64,000 nucleotides of DNA from Pseudomonas fluorescens (GCF_001623525.1 NZ_CP015225.1:1054001-1118000), one strand, 5' to 3'. Positions 38,781 through 47,749 are shown, numbered from the stretch's first letter. Program-made: numbers and translations. The notes: a model not told the origin generated them from the letters alone.

Positions 38781-39382
38781 TAGCTGACCTTAATGACAGT
38801 GAGTAGATCTTCCGCGCATTCCTGTTCCGTGAGCGACTGACTCAACCCAAGACACAGCGTCCCCTTGGAGTCATAGACATAGCTCATTGCGGTGTGAGAA
38901 ATGGTGTAGGTCTCGCCGAGGGGGACTTTTTCATAGATGACGCCAAATTCTGCAGCTGTTGCCGCCGTGACTTCGAGGCTTCCATACAGTGCCTCAAACG
39001 TTGGATCGAAAGTTTTTACATAGGCGTCCAGGACGGCTGGCGTATCGCGCTCCGGATCTAACGTGATAAAGACGACCTTCAGTCGGTCGCCATCAGGACC
39101 TAAAAGTTTTTTGATTTTTGCGGCTTTGGACAGTGTGATAGGGCAAACGGCAGGGCATTGGGTAAAGCCAAAAAAAATCATCGCGACCGAGCCCTGATAG
39201 CTCGACAGTGTCTTTTGATTGCCTTGCGTGTCGTTCAAGGTGAACGAACGTCCGCGAGTTTGACCTCTCAAATCCCAGCCGTTTTTAAAGGTCGAAGCGA
39301 AGCTATTGAAGCTTACAAAAATGCCCAGGCCGAGCACACCCATGCCTGCGATCACGTTGCGGCGAGTTAAAAGCGTATTCAT
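38780..39382 (-). CDS. SCO-family copper protein (SCO1/SenC)
   Basis: 200 residues of thioredoxin fold with a Tat- or Sec-like N-terminus (TRRNVIAGMGVLGLGIFV). The copper ligands Cys76 and Cys80 (FTQCPAVCP) and His163 (YTISHTAM) are intact. It matures the CuA centre of oxidases or acts as a thiol-disulfide reductant. It is the first gene before the PCu(A)C gene. A paralogue without the cysteines lies at 56950 and a relic at 45213. Confidence 0.9.
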   Translation of the reverse strand: MNTLLTRRNVIAGMGVLGLGIFVSFNSFASTFKNGWDLRGQTRGRSFTLNDTQGNQKTLSSYQGSVAMIFFGFTQCPAVCPITLSKAAKIKKLLGPDGDRLKVVFITLDPERDTPAVLDAYVKTFDPTFEALYGSLEVTAATAAEFGVIYEKVPLGETYTISHTAMSYVYDSKGTLCLGLSQSLTEQECAEDLLTVIKVS

Positions 39383-39538
39383 GTGCAGGTGCCTATATGA
39401 AGATGAATGTGCTGCCGAATTTCAGTGTGTGTGCTCCTCCCTGAGCTAAGGATTTAACGAAAAGCATCAGAATTCGACACCCTAGCGGTTTGCGCGAACG
39501 GAGCCACCAACCGCATGAATTGACCTATCTCGTTTTGC

Positions 39539-40840
39539 TCAACTCGCAGCTGGGACTGTCGTTGCGATTTTCTTTTCCTGCTGTCTGATCGTCATGATGG
39601 CTACCGCAGCGATCAGACAAAGCGCACCGCCTGTGAAGAATGCAGGCAGGTAGCTCAGGAGTGTCACCCGTGACCAACCGGCCCCAAAAGCGGCGGCGGC
39701 CGCACCGATTTGATGACCGGCAAAAATCCACCCGAATACAAGTCCTGCGCGCTCCGCACCAAAACGGGAGGCCGCAAGACGCACGGTTGGAGGAACGGTC
39801 GCGATCCAGTCGAGGCCATAAAACACAGCGAACAATGAAAGGCCGTAGATCGAGAAGTCAGTGAAAGGCAGCACGATCAATGACAATCCACGAAGGCTGT
39901 AATACCAAAACAGCAGGTGGCGGTTGTCGAAGCGATCGGACAGCCAGCCGGACGCGATGGTACCGACAAGATCGAATACACCCATGGCAGCGAGTAAGCC
40001 GGCAGCTTTCACCTGCGAAATACCAAAGTCGCCGCACATCGGGATCAAGTGAACTTGCACCAGGCCGTTGGTTGTCGCGCCACAGATGAAGAATGTTCCG
40101 AACAGGATCCAGAACACCTTGGTTTTTGCGGCGTCGCGCAGGGCGCCGATTGAGGCGGCGATGATCGACGCGCTGCTTGACGTAGGTACAGTGATCGGAT
40201 CAGTTCCGACATCTCCGTAGGGCCTCAAGCCCATGTCACTCGGACGATCACGCATTACCAGCAGCACCGCCAATGCAGCAATCACCAACATGACGCACAT
40301 CAAACCGAGAGCCCAGCGCCATCCCCATTGGTCGGTGATGCTTGCGAGAATCGGCATAAAGATAAGCTGCCCAGTCGCTGTACTGGCGGTGAGAACGCCA
40401 ACGACGAGACCTCGACGAGCACTGAACCAACGCGACGCGACAGTGGCGCTGAGTGTCAACGCGGTCATGCCAGCGCCGATGCCGACTGCGACGCCCCACA
40501 AGACTACCAGTTGCCAGACCTTCGTCATGCCGAGCGAAAGCAATAGGCTGACCACAATGATCGTCAATGCAGTGAGGGTGACATGGCGCAAGCCGTATCT
40601 GTTCATCAGTGCGGCGGCGAAAGGAGCCATCAGCCCGAAGAGCACGAAACGGATCGAAAGGGCGGAGGATATCTCCACAGTGTTCCAGCCGAACTCCATC
40701 TGCATCGGCACAATGAAGACACCCGGTGCACCTACCGATGCAGCACTGATCAGGGCGGTTAAGAAAGTGACCGCGATCATGGCCCAGCCGTAGTGAATGT
40801 TACGACGGGCGAGAACGCTCGAGAGCCATCCGGAAATCAT
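39539..40840 (-). CDS. MFS transporter, oxalate/formate-antiporter-like group
   Basis: 433 residues, twelve predicted membrane segments. It starts HYGWAMIAVTFLTALISAAS, with RYGLRHV after the second segment as in MFS motif A, and a middle loop around residue 210. The closest named group is the monocarboxylate/oxalate-formate-type porter family (OFA), judged from the N-terminal 'YGW' block. The substrate is unknown. It is transcribed in the same direction as the SCO gene, 156 bp upstream of it. A degraded copy of its 3' end is at 45309. Confidence 0.82.
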   Translation of the reverse strand: MISGWLSSVLARRNIHYGWAMIAVTFLTALISAASVGAPGVFIVPMQMEFGWNTVEISSALSIRFVLFGLMAPFAAALMNRYGLRHVTLTALTIIVVSLLLSLGMTKVWQLVVLWGVAVGIGAGMTALTLSATVASRWFSARRGLVVGVLTASTATGQLIFMPILASITDQWGWRWALGLMCVMLVIAALAVLLVMRDRPSDMGLRPYGDVGTDPITVPTSSSASIIAASIGALRDAAKTKVFWILFGTFFICGATTNGLVQVHLIPMCGDFGISQVKAAGLLAAMGVFDLVGTIASGWLSDRFDNRHLLFWYYSLRGLSLIVLPFTDFSIYGLSLFAVFYGLDWIATVPPTVRLAASRFGAERAGLVFGWIFAGHQIGAAAAAFGAGWSRVTLLSYLPAFFTGGALCLIAAVAIMTIRQQEKKIATTVPAAS

Positions 40841-41416
40841 AGGTACTCCTTTTTTGTGGCACTCATCGCCACTACGATTGCAAGAAAGTGAGAGCTGTCG
40901 AACGATGAATTCAACAGCTTTTTAGCGGCTCTCGCCTCGCGTACCGTGCGTTTCAAGCTCCAAGGAATCACTCGTCAGTCTTCATTCGACCGAGGTATTC
41001 AACATCGCTGAACAACAGGAGAACTAGCGGCCTGCCGGCTCCTAGCCTGCGCCCGATACAGCTACGGACGGGACTGGCTGCTTCTTTTCGCAACCGGGTG
41101 ATTCCGAGCGAAGTGCTTGCCGCAAAAGGCATCGCTCGCGTTACCTCGGTTTGAACTTCTACCCAGCCTAGTCACTGTCAATGGCGAGCTTGTTATTTAA
41201 ATTATTATCGTCATATGAAGCGATGTATCACATCGCGTTTGGCCAACCAGAAAGCCTCCTCCGTGAGTATTTGGATCTTTTCCGAACCGACCCGACAGGT
41301 CGGTTTCTACGGCTGATTTCCTGGGCTGCCGCTACTGGGGGGGCTGGATACCGGATATCTTGCATCCACCAGTAGGAGCTAGCCGAAACCGACTCTATGT
41401 GTTTTTCATAGGTAAG
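40841..41416. other. 576 bp without a recognised gene
   Basis: Upstream region of the MFS gene. Short frames only; no family seen. It leads into a block of relics beginning at 41417. Confidence 0.3.
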
Positions 41417-41451
41417 AATTGACTGTTTCTGGATGATTTGTGCCAAATTTT
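41417..41451 (+). promoter_or_regulatory. orphan GlxA-type promoter motif
   Basis: ATTGACTGTTT, nine bases later a TTTGTGCCAA. The same motif with equal spacing lies directly before two GlxA-type regulators (53121 and 57669), but no regulator follows here. It is the relic of a promoter whose gene was lost. Confidence 0.55.
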
Positions 41452-41654
41452 GAGGCGGATCTATTCTGGCCTTGTAGGCATACCGAATCATCACTCCACG
41501 CGCGGGCCCCGACTTTCACAGCTGTTCACGTGCCTCTGCCAAGCGTCACCGGTCGTTCTCAAGAAGCACATTCGTCTATGGGGGGGGCTGCGAAGATCGA
41601 AACCCATGCGTTACTCAGAAGAAAACCCGGAGTCCAACAGTTCAGCCGGCAGCG

Positions 41655-41706
41655 TTACAGATCCTCGAACGCTTTTAATCCCCGCTGCACAGCGGGCCTG
41701 ACGCAG
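41655..41706 (-). pseudogene. glutathione transferase C-terminus relic
   Basis: On the minus strand: VRPAVQRGLKAFEDL and a TAA at 41655-41657. This matches the end of the intact GST at 45512 (DARPAVQRGIRAFEKP). Nothing more of the gene is present. Confidence 0.75.
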
Positions 41707-41709
41707 GAT

Positions 41710-41871
41710 TACAAGTTTCTGCCAGCCTTGGTACGGCATCTGGTTGAAGTCGCTCAGGATTACTAAGAGGGCGTTTTCTCGGGTGTGAATGACGTAGTGG
41801 AAAGGGGCACCGGCACGCCCGCGTTGTCCGTGCAGGCTTTCATTGAAAAATACCGAGATGTCTATGCGTAA
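41710..41871 (+). pseudogene. NmrA-type gene, 3' relic
   Basis: The frame reads YKFLPALVRHLVEVAQDY, a stop (TAA, 41764), then EGVFSGVNDVVERGTGTPAL and SVQAFIEKYRDVYA with the final TAA at 41869. It is clearly homologous to the last 54 residues of the NmrA protein at 31305 (YKFPAALVQHLVEVAQNY...), so it is a decayed paralogue. Confidence 0.88.
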
Positions 41872-41922
41872 CCAGTACGCAAATGCTTAAGCAATCATCA
41901 GTAGCAGAGAGTCAATATAGAG

Positions 41923-42232
41923 GTGCTGCCGGCTAGCCAATCGTTAGGTATCGATCAGTGCAATTGTTCCGCAATAAGGAAGGCGAGTCGGCAGATCACT
42001 CGCTTATACGATGCTCAGCTTGAGCCATCGAGTCTCCGAATCACCCAGTACCTCATTCCTCTGATGCTCTTAGGTGACAGGGCCCTTAACGACATTTCTG
42101 AAGCATTCACTATCGGCACGTGCAACCAGCACATGGCGCGAGACTGGTTCAAAGTTTTAATGAGCTGAATTTGATCGAAAAGTGCCTGAATCGCGAGCGA
42201 GATTCAGTTCATGCGTCCCTCGACTAGAGAAT
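41923..42232 (+). pseudogene. MarR-family gene relic
   Basis: From a GTG: VLPASQSLGIDQCNCSAIRK, then ASRQITRLYDAQLEPSSLRI. The first 45 residues are nearly the same as the MarR at 32238. Then the match weakens (ALNDISEAF), the frame ends at 42168 and a shifted frame gives NLIEKCLNRERDSVHASL, as expected of the MarR recognition/wing region. Order and spacing to the NmrA relic are as in the intact NmrA-marR pair. Confidence 0.85.
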
Positions 42233-42934
42233 TTCAGGATCGATGTACGCTGGAACCTTGGACGAAAGCGTTTGCTTCAATGCACGAGTACCTTCATCCG
42301 CCAGAACCTCACTTTCGCCCGCCTCAAGGGCATCGTAGGCTTGGCGGACTACGTCCATCGGGTTCGCCTTCGGCACGTCGAAACCCTTCGTGAGGTCGGT
42401 ATCTACGAAGCCAACATGCAAACCGACCACCTGAATGCTTCTTTCTTTAAGATGCACCCTGATGTTGTTGGTATAGCTCCATGCCGCTGCCTTCGATGCT
42501 GAATACGGTGCAAGCATTGGCACGCTTCTCCAGGTGACATCGGACAATACATTTATGATACCGCCCGTGCCATTGCTGGGAAGGGAAGCCTGAAACGCAC
42601 GAGTCGTTCGCATAAGGCCATAAAAATTCGTTTCGAAGATTCGCCGCGTTTGATCATCTGCGCCTTCGGAAAACGGCGACTCGGTGATCTCCGCAATCCC
42701 GGCATTGTTCACCAGAAGAGTCACATCGGATGCGATCCTTGCCGCCGCGATGACGGACTCTGGATCGGTGACGTCGAGCTTGACTGGAACGAGGCCGGGC
42801 TCCGTGAAGTCTTCGGGGTTGCGGATCCCTGCATAGACCTTTTTAGCACCGCGAGCGAGCGCCTCACGGGAAAATGCCAGGCCGAGTCCGCGACTCGCTC
42901 CCGTCACGAACACGACTGAATTCTTGATCTTCAT
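42224..42934 (-). CDS. short-chain dehydrogenase/reductase
   Basis: 236 residues. SDR marks: VTGASRGLGLAFSREAL, LVNNAGIAEI, INVLSDVTW and the YSASKAAAWSYTN block (Tyr-x-x-x-Lys). The motif AGIRNPEDF after the first strand suggests NAD(P) with an unusual cofactor loop. The substrate is unknown. The ATG at 42934 is used (GGAG upstream); a TTG two codons earlier is in frame. It is next to an NTF2-like gene on the same strand, 97 bp away, a usual partner of SDRs in degradation loci. Confidence 0.88.
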   Translation of the reverse strand: MKIKNSVVFVTGASRGLGLAFSREALARGAKKVYAGIRNPEDFTEPGLVPVKLDVTDPESVIAAARIASDVTLLVNNAGIAEITESPFSEGADDQTRRIFETNFYGLMRTTRAFQASLPSNGTGGIINVLSDVTWRSVPMLAPYSASKAAAWSYTNNIRVHLKERSIQVVGLHVGFVDTDLTKGFDVPKANPMDVVRQAYDALEAGESEVLADEGTRALKQTLSSKVPAYIDPEIL

Positions 42935-43030
42935 ATTCAAAACTCCAGGGGCAGTGCAATAGAAGGATCGAAGGCCCTTGCTCGGGATGTCCAGTGCTGG
43001 CCAGCCCGAGCAGCCCGCTCTTGGCTTTCC

Positions 43031-43570
43031 TTAAGTACCAGGCAGGAAAGGTCGTATTGCAGCGGCAGAGATATCTGGCGGCGTCAGTCGGCGATTCGTC
43101 GTTGAGCCGCCGATGTAGCGCTCGGCGATCCTCCAACCGTTTTCGGTCTCGCGAAGTCGATCAAGCATTGGCGAATACATCCAGATCATCGGTAGATAAT
43201 CGCTCTCGGTCAGCTCACCGTCGCTCATTTTCGGAGCGTCTTCCGGTACTGCGTAGCGCACAAGAAGGTTGTGATATCGGACTGCGATGAGTCCATTTTC
43301 TTCTTCATCAACAATGTGACCTGAGCCGCAACGACTGATTCCTGGAACCAGATAAGGATAGATCTCAGTGAGAAAATGGCGGATGTTGGATTCGCCGCTT
43401 ACTTCACCCTTGAAATGAATGACCTTCGCATCAGCAGTAAATGAACTGATCATTTCCTCGAGATCCCATGTCTCGAACAGCCAATTGACTCGGTTGACGA
43501 AATCAACTGCACTCGCTCGCTTATCGGGATCAATCTTGTGCGCAGCAACTACCTTCGGAAAGAAGCGCAT
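43031..43570 (-). CDS. NTF2/SnoaL-like domain protein
   Basis: 179 residues. A cone-shaped NTF2 fold is indicated by NRVNWLFETWDLEEMISSFT, ESNIRHFLTEIYPYL and ENGLIAVRYHNLLVRYAVP, then MIWMYSPMLDRLRETENGWR, the aromatic end typical of SnoaL-like proteins. Such proteins are hydratases, isomerases or small-ligand carriers. It is on the same strand just upstream of the SDR gene, so the two are probably co-transcribed. Catalytic residues cannot be assigned. Confidence 0.72.
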   Translation of the reverse strand: MRFFPKVVAAHKIDPDKRASAVDFVNRVNWLFETWDLEEMISSFTADAKVIHFKGEVSGESNIRHFLTEIYPYLVPGISRCGSGHIVDEEENGLIAVRYHNLLVRYAVPEDAPKMSDGELTESDYLPMIWMYSPMLDRLRETENGWRIAERYIGGSTTNRRLTPPDISAAAIRPFLPGT

Positions 43571-44033
43571 CTTTACCTCCTAAACAAATAGTTAGCACTG
43601 ACACTGCAAAGCGAATGCTCGGTTCGCTCGTTCCGTCTTACCCCGATTGGGTAAGGTTCGTTATAGTGCGCTTGGCTCCCACCCACGCCACAAGCCTCTG
43701 CAGCAACCGGCCTGTCCACTTGGCCCACAAGCGACGGTCATAGGGCGAACAGCCCTTCAGGCATCTCCTTAGAGCTATGTCCTCAGATGTTGCATAAATT
43801 GGCGAATAGCTGTTGCGACCGCCTCGGGACTTTCGGGTGGTGACAGGTGTCCAGTGCCAAACATTTCCGTTCTCCGCGTCTATCTACGTGCTCACGAATG
43901 GCAGGTTCGCCGAGGCAATGCGAGGGGCAGCGAATTTCAGTCTAAGCTGTTCGGACGGAGCACAAGTGACAGATCCAAGACTATTTCTGCCACAAATGTT
44001 CACTCTAAGCCCGGACGCACGGGGCCTCCTCCA
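43571..44033. other. 463 bp between NTF2-like and GlxA-A genes
   Basis: No intact gene. It holds the alpha/beta-hydrolase relic at 43775-43870. The typical GlxA promoter motif found before copies B and C is not present here, so GlxA-A has another promoter. Confidence 0.4.
43775..43870 (-). pseudogene. alpha/beta hydrolase, 3' relic
   Basis: On the minus strand: FGTGHLSPPESPEAVATAIR, then QFMQHLRT and a TAG. The 'GHLSPPE-PEAVA-AI--F' string is the usual end of alpha/beta hydrolases, containing the catalytic His. The rest is missing. Confidence 0.7.
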
Positions 44034-45071
44034 ATGAGAAAATTTACGAAACCAGCCGCTCCGCCTGCGAACATGAGGCAAAAGCGGATTGTCATATTGG
44101 GTTTGCCACCGGTGGACGCGCTCGACGTGATCGGCCCAGCGGAAGTATTCGCGTGGGCGAATCAACTGGACCGCGGTGGACTTGCCCCTTACTTGCTCGA
44201 ACTAGTTAGCTCTGCCGCTGATGTGCACCTCGAGAGCGAAACAGGTATTGCACTCAGAGGGCATAGCACACTCGAGCAAGAGCGGCGTGCGAACAAACCC
44301 ATTGACACCTTGCTCGTGACAATGGGTTCCAGGTCGTTCGAACAGATCGACCAGGAAGCCATAGAGTGGCTTCGAGCGCGCTCGAAGACTGTGCGGCGCG
44401 TGTGCTCTATATGTGTTGGGGCGTTCGCGCTGGCTGCCGCGGGTCTTCTGGACGGCCGCAGGGCGACGACTCATTGGAGCGTGGCACGACGCTTGGCGGA
44501 GCGCTATCCCAAGGTACAGGTCGATCCGTCTCCCATTTGGGTGAAAGACGGCAATGTCTACACGTCGGCTGGCATATCGTCCGGAATCGACCTCGCGCTA
44601 TCGCTGGTAAGTGAAGATCTTGGAAACGACTTCGCCATGGAGATAGCGAAGAATTTGGTTCTGTACTTGCATCGTCCGGGCGGACAGGCGCAGTTTAGCT
44701 TCGCGCTTCAGTCACAGCATGCGCACAATTCAAGTCTGAGCGAATTATGCCTCTGGATCAGTGAGCATCTGCATATGGATCTCACAGTCGAGATAATGGC
44801 AGCCAGAGTTTCAACCAGCGTCAGAACGTTGATACGAATGTTTCAGCGAGAATTGCAGACCACACCTGCAAAATACGTCGAAAACGTCCGGCTGGAGGCT
44901 GTCTGCCGTTCGCTTGCGCTTGGCGAGAAATCGATGCACGACATCAGTCGCCGGAACGGTTACCACAGCGTCGACGTGCTCAGGAGGGTATTTACGCGCC
45001 GCTTCGGCTTGAGCCCAATGGAATATTCCCACCATTTCGGCAAAGGCACCGAGCCGACGGAGTCCGGTTGA
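44034..45071 (+). CDS. GlxA-family (DJ-1/PfpI + AraC) regulator, copy A
   Basis: 345 residues. Residues 18-200 are a DJ-1/PfpI domain (RIVILGLPPVDALDVIGPAE) with Cys127 in CSICVGAFAL at the nucleophile elbow. Residues 240-340 are an AraC DNA-binding domain (STSVRTLIRMFQRELQTTPA, then NGYHSVDVLRRVFTRRFGLS). Such regulators sense small metabolites. The start at 44034 is chosen as the first sensible ATG; a stronger ribosome site is not visible and MRQKRI at 44073 is the alternative. It is a paralogue of copies B (53183) and C (57730). Confidence 0.88.
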   Translation: MRKFTKPAAPPANMRQKRIVILGLPPVDALDVIGPAEVFAWANQLDRGGLAPYLLELVSSAADVHLESETGIALRGHSTLEQERRANKPIDTLLVTMGSRSFEQIDQEAIEWLRARSKTVRRVCSICVGAFALAAAGLLDGRRATTHWSVARRLAERYPKVQVDPSPIWVKDGNVYTSAGISSGIDLALSLVSEDLGNDFAMEIAKNLVLYLHRPGGQAQFSFALQSQHAHNSSLSELCLWISEHLHMDLTVEIMAARVSTSVRTLIRMFQRELQTTPAKYVENVRLEAVCRSLALGEKSMHDISRRNGYHSVDVLRRVFTRRFGLSPMEYSHHFGKGTEPTESG

Positions 45072-45212
45072 TATTGGCCTCCAGCACCGACAAGCAATAC
45101 CCCAAACCTACCTTCTGAGGCATGAACCGAGCAGGCTGGAGAAAATCATCGGCCGATATGCTGGGTTCTATGGCGACGTCGATCCGGACGACTTCCGACC
45201 GGTCACCCTAAA

Positions 45213-45292
45213 CTTCCACACATTCTGCTTCCGTGAACGACAGCCTCCGTCCAAGCCTATAGTTCCCTCGGAGTCATAGGCATGATTCATCA
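45213..45292 (-). pseudogene. SCO-family gene, 3' relic
   Basis: The stretch is about two-thirds identical by eye with 38807-38892, the 3' end of the intact SCO gene, in the same orientation (both contain CGGAGTCATAG/TGGAGTCATAG and TTCCGTGA-CGAC). No open frame survives. Confidence 0.75.
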
Positions 45293-45308
45293 CGCGTTCT
45301 GGACTAAT

Positions 45309-45450
45309 GCAGCTTTCTTTTCCTTCTGTCTGACCGTCAATATGCCAATAGCGGCGATCAAGCAAAGTACGCAGCCTGTAAAGAACGCGGGTAGATAGCT
45401 CAGCAGTATCTCGCGCAACAATCCTGCTGCGAAAGTCGCGATAGCCTGTC
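45309..45450 (-). pseudogene. MFS transporter gene, 3' relic
   Basis: Homologous to the 3' end of the MFS gene at 39539 (for example TTTTCTTTTCCT-CTGTCTGA and GTAGCTCAG in both). It follows the SCO relic in the same order and orientation as the intact pair, so the SCO-MFS block was duplicated and then deleted. Confidence 0.75.
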
Positions 45451-45511
45451 AAATTTAGAGTTTGCACGTGGGCCGAGAATCTGGTTGTCGGAGTGCTCCC
45501 CAAGATTGCGA

Positions 45512-46132
45512 CTACGGCTTCTCGAAAGCTCTTATTCCCCGTTGTACGGCAGGTCTAGCATCGACTGCATTGAACCACCGCGATAAGCGAGGCAGCGTTG
45601 CCCAGTTCAATTTGTCACGTACTGATGCAGCAATGGTGAACGCTGAGATATCTGCCATGGAGAAATGATCGCCAGCCATGAAGGCGTCGGTAAGAAAACT
45701 TTCCGAATAGACCAGTTGCTCGATGACAAGCCGCTCGATCTTTGCAGCTGCATCGTCAAGTCCAGTTTGGCGCAAGAAGAAAGCTGCGTGGCTAGGCGCA
45801 ATGACGTCAGTCACGAAAAAGAAATACCGATCAAAAACCCGATCACGTTCCGATCCAAGTTGTGCGGGGGCTAGCCGGCCGGGAGCACTAGTGTCGGCGA
45901 ACTGAATGATTGCGTTTGATTGATTGATGATCCGTGCCGGTACTGATGTGTTATCAACCAGAGTCGGGACTTTTCCAGCGGGATTGAGCGCCAGGTACGC
46001 CGGGTCGCGGTGCTCAAGTGCCCGCAGATTCAATAGGCGTGCCGTGTACGGCACACCTGCTTCCTCCAAGGCGATTGCAGCCCTCAGGCTGTTGCCGGTT
46101 TGGGCGCCGTACAGCTCTATAACAGCGTTCAT
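45512..46132 (-). CDS. glutathione S-transferase
   Basis: 206 residues. The N-terminal thioredoxin-like domain (IELYGAQTGNSLRAAIALEE, then NPAGKVPTLVD) carries the glutathione-binding cis-Pro and, after it, QSNAIIQFAD (usually 'ESxAI'). The helical C-terminal domain follows and ends RPAVQRGIRAFEKP. Tyr or Ser near residue 8-12 is the likely catalytic residue. It detoxifies electrophiles. It is the last intact gene of the minus-strand run 53061-45512; a C-terminal relic of the same gene lies at 41655. Confidence 0.87.
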   Translation of the reverse strand: MNAVIELYGAQTGNSLRAAIALEEAGVPYTARLLNLRALEHRDPAYLALNPAGKVPTLVDNTSVPARIINQSNAIIQFADTSAPGRLAPAQLGSERDRVFDRYFFFVTDVIAPSHAAFFLRQTGLDDAAAKIERLVIEQLVYSESFLTDAFMAGDHFSMADISAFTIAASVRDKLNWATLPRLSRWFNAVDARPAVQRGIRAFEKP

Positions 46133-46174
46133 CAGACACTCCCTCGCGCGGGATTTGGTTAGGCACGCGCTGCC

Positions 46175-46443
46175 TCAGGATGCGAGGTCGGGGCGACGGC
46201 GATGCCATTCGGTACTCTGCTGAAACACGTGGCCAAGATTCAGTAGCCTGTCCTCGGAAAATTGCGCTCCTACCAGCTGAAACACAATAGGAGTCGTGCT
46301 TTCACCCACGCCACAAGACAATGTTACCGATGGTCCGCCAATCATGTTGAACGAGCGAGTAAACGTGTGCAGTGCTGTGATCATCTTGAGATCGACATTG
46401 GCCATCCGTTCCTTTTCTGATCTCGTAAGGGCTATGGGGTTTA
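46175..46443 (-). pseudogene. amidase-signature enzyme, C-terminal relic
   Basis: The frame reads ALHTFTRSFNMIGGPSVTLS, then TPIVFQLVGAQFSEDRLLNL and TEWHRRRPDLAS. It is the usual end of amidase-signature proteins (F-x-N-x-x-G-x-P-x-x-S ... P-x-G-x-Q-x-V-G ... WHxRRP). The Ser-Ser-Lys catalytic part is absent. The frame opens within the end of the LysR relic and is not likely to be translated as a useful protein. Confidence 0.8.
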
Positions 46444-47052
46444 GGTTTTCTCGTTGAAACATTTCAATAGTTCACTTCGAAGCCAGACCTCGGCCGGATC
46501 AGATTCATCTGCGCGGCGCCAAACAAGACAGATAGCAGTTTTTCCGAGTGCGGTTTTCTGTAGTTCAGGCGCTAAATTGGGTGCGTGGCCTACACCCACT
46601 GAAATGTCGCCAGACATTAACATCTCAGACATTTGTTCGGCACTTGTATACCGTACGACTAACCCTACACCAGGCATTGCTGACGTGATTCTCTTGGTCA
46701 ACGTAGAGAGCGGAGCGGGTGCAATGTCAAGATTGACACCGATGTGAAACTCAACAGGGCTGATCATTGGCTTAACGTTGCTCATCGCACTCACTGCAGT
46801 ACAGACTGAATCCAGAGCTGGGGTAAGCATATGTGCAGCGCGTATTGCCATGGCTGTGGGCTCCATCTTCCGCCCAATGTACTCAAACAAGGGGTCATCA
46901 AGCAGTGTGCGTAAGCGCTTCAGCGCTGCATTGACAGCCGGTTGTTTTAGCGACAGCTTCTCCGCGGTACCAGCCATACTCCGCTCTTGAAACAGCGTCT
47001 CAAAAATGACTAACAAATTAAAATCGATACCGTACAGATTGCTACGATTCAT
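46441..47052 (-). pseudogene. MexT-like LysR regulator with internal deletion
   Basis: 203 residues, whereas LysR proteins have about 300. The N-terminal helix-turn-helix is normal (MNRSNLYGIDFNLLVIFETL, then RSMAGTAEKLSLKQPAVNAA and LKRLRTLLDDPLF), and the start of the effector domain is present. After LAPELQKTALGKT the protein jumps to ICLVWRRADESDPAEVWLR, the normal end of the family. About 90 residues of the effector domain are thus missing, in frame. The start resembles MexT and the fragment at 59783. It may be a non-functional or DNA-binding-only protein. Confidence 0.75.
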
Positions 47053-47074
47053 TGGTTACGGTCGCTTTAAGTTT

Positions 47075-47671
47075 TTATTCATTGTCCAGCCTGGCCTTAT
47101 GGCCTAGGTAACCACCATGATGGCGAATACCATAATCGTGGCGCGTGATTCCTTTTTCCTCCATCAGCGTTAGAGTAATAGCGTCACTAATCGCGCTCAT
47201 GACTGCGATGCTCGCGCTTGGAGTCAAGCCCAAGTAGCAGGGTTCTTCTATAATTCCCATATCGAGAACCAGATCAGCGTTGTCCCTGAGTTCACTTTCT
47301 GGATGAGAAGTGATAGCGATAACTTTCCCGGAAGTAAGGTGCCGGCTGAACTTAATCAGTTCAATGACTTCTCGAGTTTTCCCACTGGTAGAAAACGCAA
47401 AAATCAGGTCATTTTTCTCGATGACGCCGAGATCACCATGAGCGGCCTCTGCGGGATGAATGTAGACAGCAGGGGTTCCCGTTGAACAAAGCGTCGCCGC
47501 GAATTTCTTAGCGATAAACCCCGCTTTGCCGATGCCGGTGATGATCAGTTTTCCCTCACAGGTTTTCATCAGTTCAATGGCTTGGTCGTAACGATCGTCG
47601 ATTTCAACACTGCTGATAGCCTTGGCTTCTGCAGCCAAAATACCTTTGATTCTATTCAGTCTTTGGCTCAT
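47075..47671 (-). CDS. SIS-domain sugar phosphate isomerase, KpsF/GutQ-like
   Basis: 198 residues, one SIS domain only: LIITGIGKAGFIAKKFAATL, then EAAHGDLGVIEKNDLIFAFS, SGKTREVIELIKF and LGLTPSASIAVMSAISDAI. These are the motifs of KpsF/GutQ/KdsD arabinose-5-phosphate isomerases, but the C-terminal CBS pair of KdsD is missing, as in short sugar isomerases. The C-terminus (HDYGIRHHGGYLGHKARL) is the usual end of the isomerase core. It is in the same run as the aldehyde dehydrogenase gene, 78 bp away; its job in that context is not clear. Confidence 0.82.
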   Translation of the reverse strand: MSQRLNRIKGILAAEAKAISSVEIDDRYDQAIELMKTCEGKLIITGIGKAGFIAKKFAATLCSTGTPAVYIHPAEAAHGDLGVIEKNDLIFAFSTSGKTREVIELIKFSRHLTSGKVIAITSHPESELRDNADLVLDMGIIEEPCYLGLTPSASIAVMSAISDAITLTLMEEKGITRHDYGIRHHGGYLGHKARLDNE

Positions 47672-47749
47672 GGCGAGTACCTCGCGCCTATGGAAGTTTT
47701 ATGCGGTGGGAATCTCGGCCAGAAGCTTGTCTGGCCAAGCATCATGCTT

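Noticed and set aside
32238..42232. Relic at 41923 as an independent functional MarR gene
   Set aside because: After 45 good residues the winged helix is frameshifted, so it cannot be a complete regulator.
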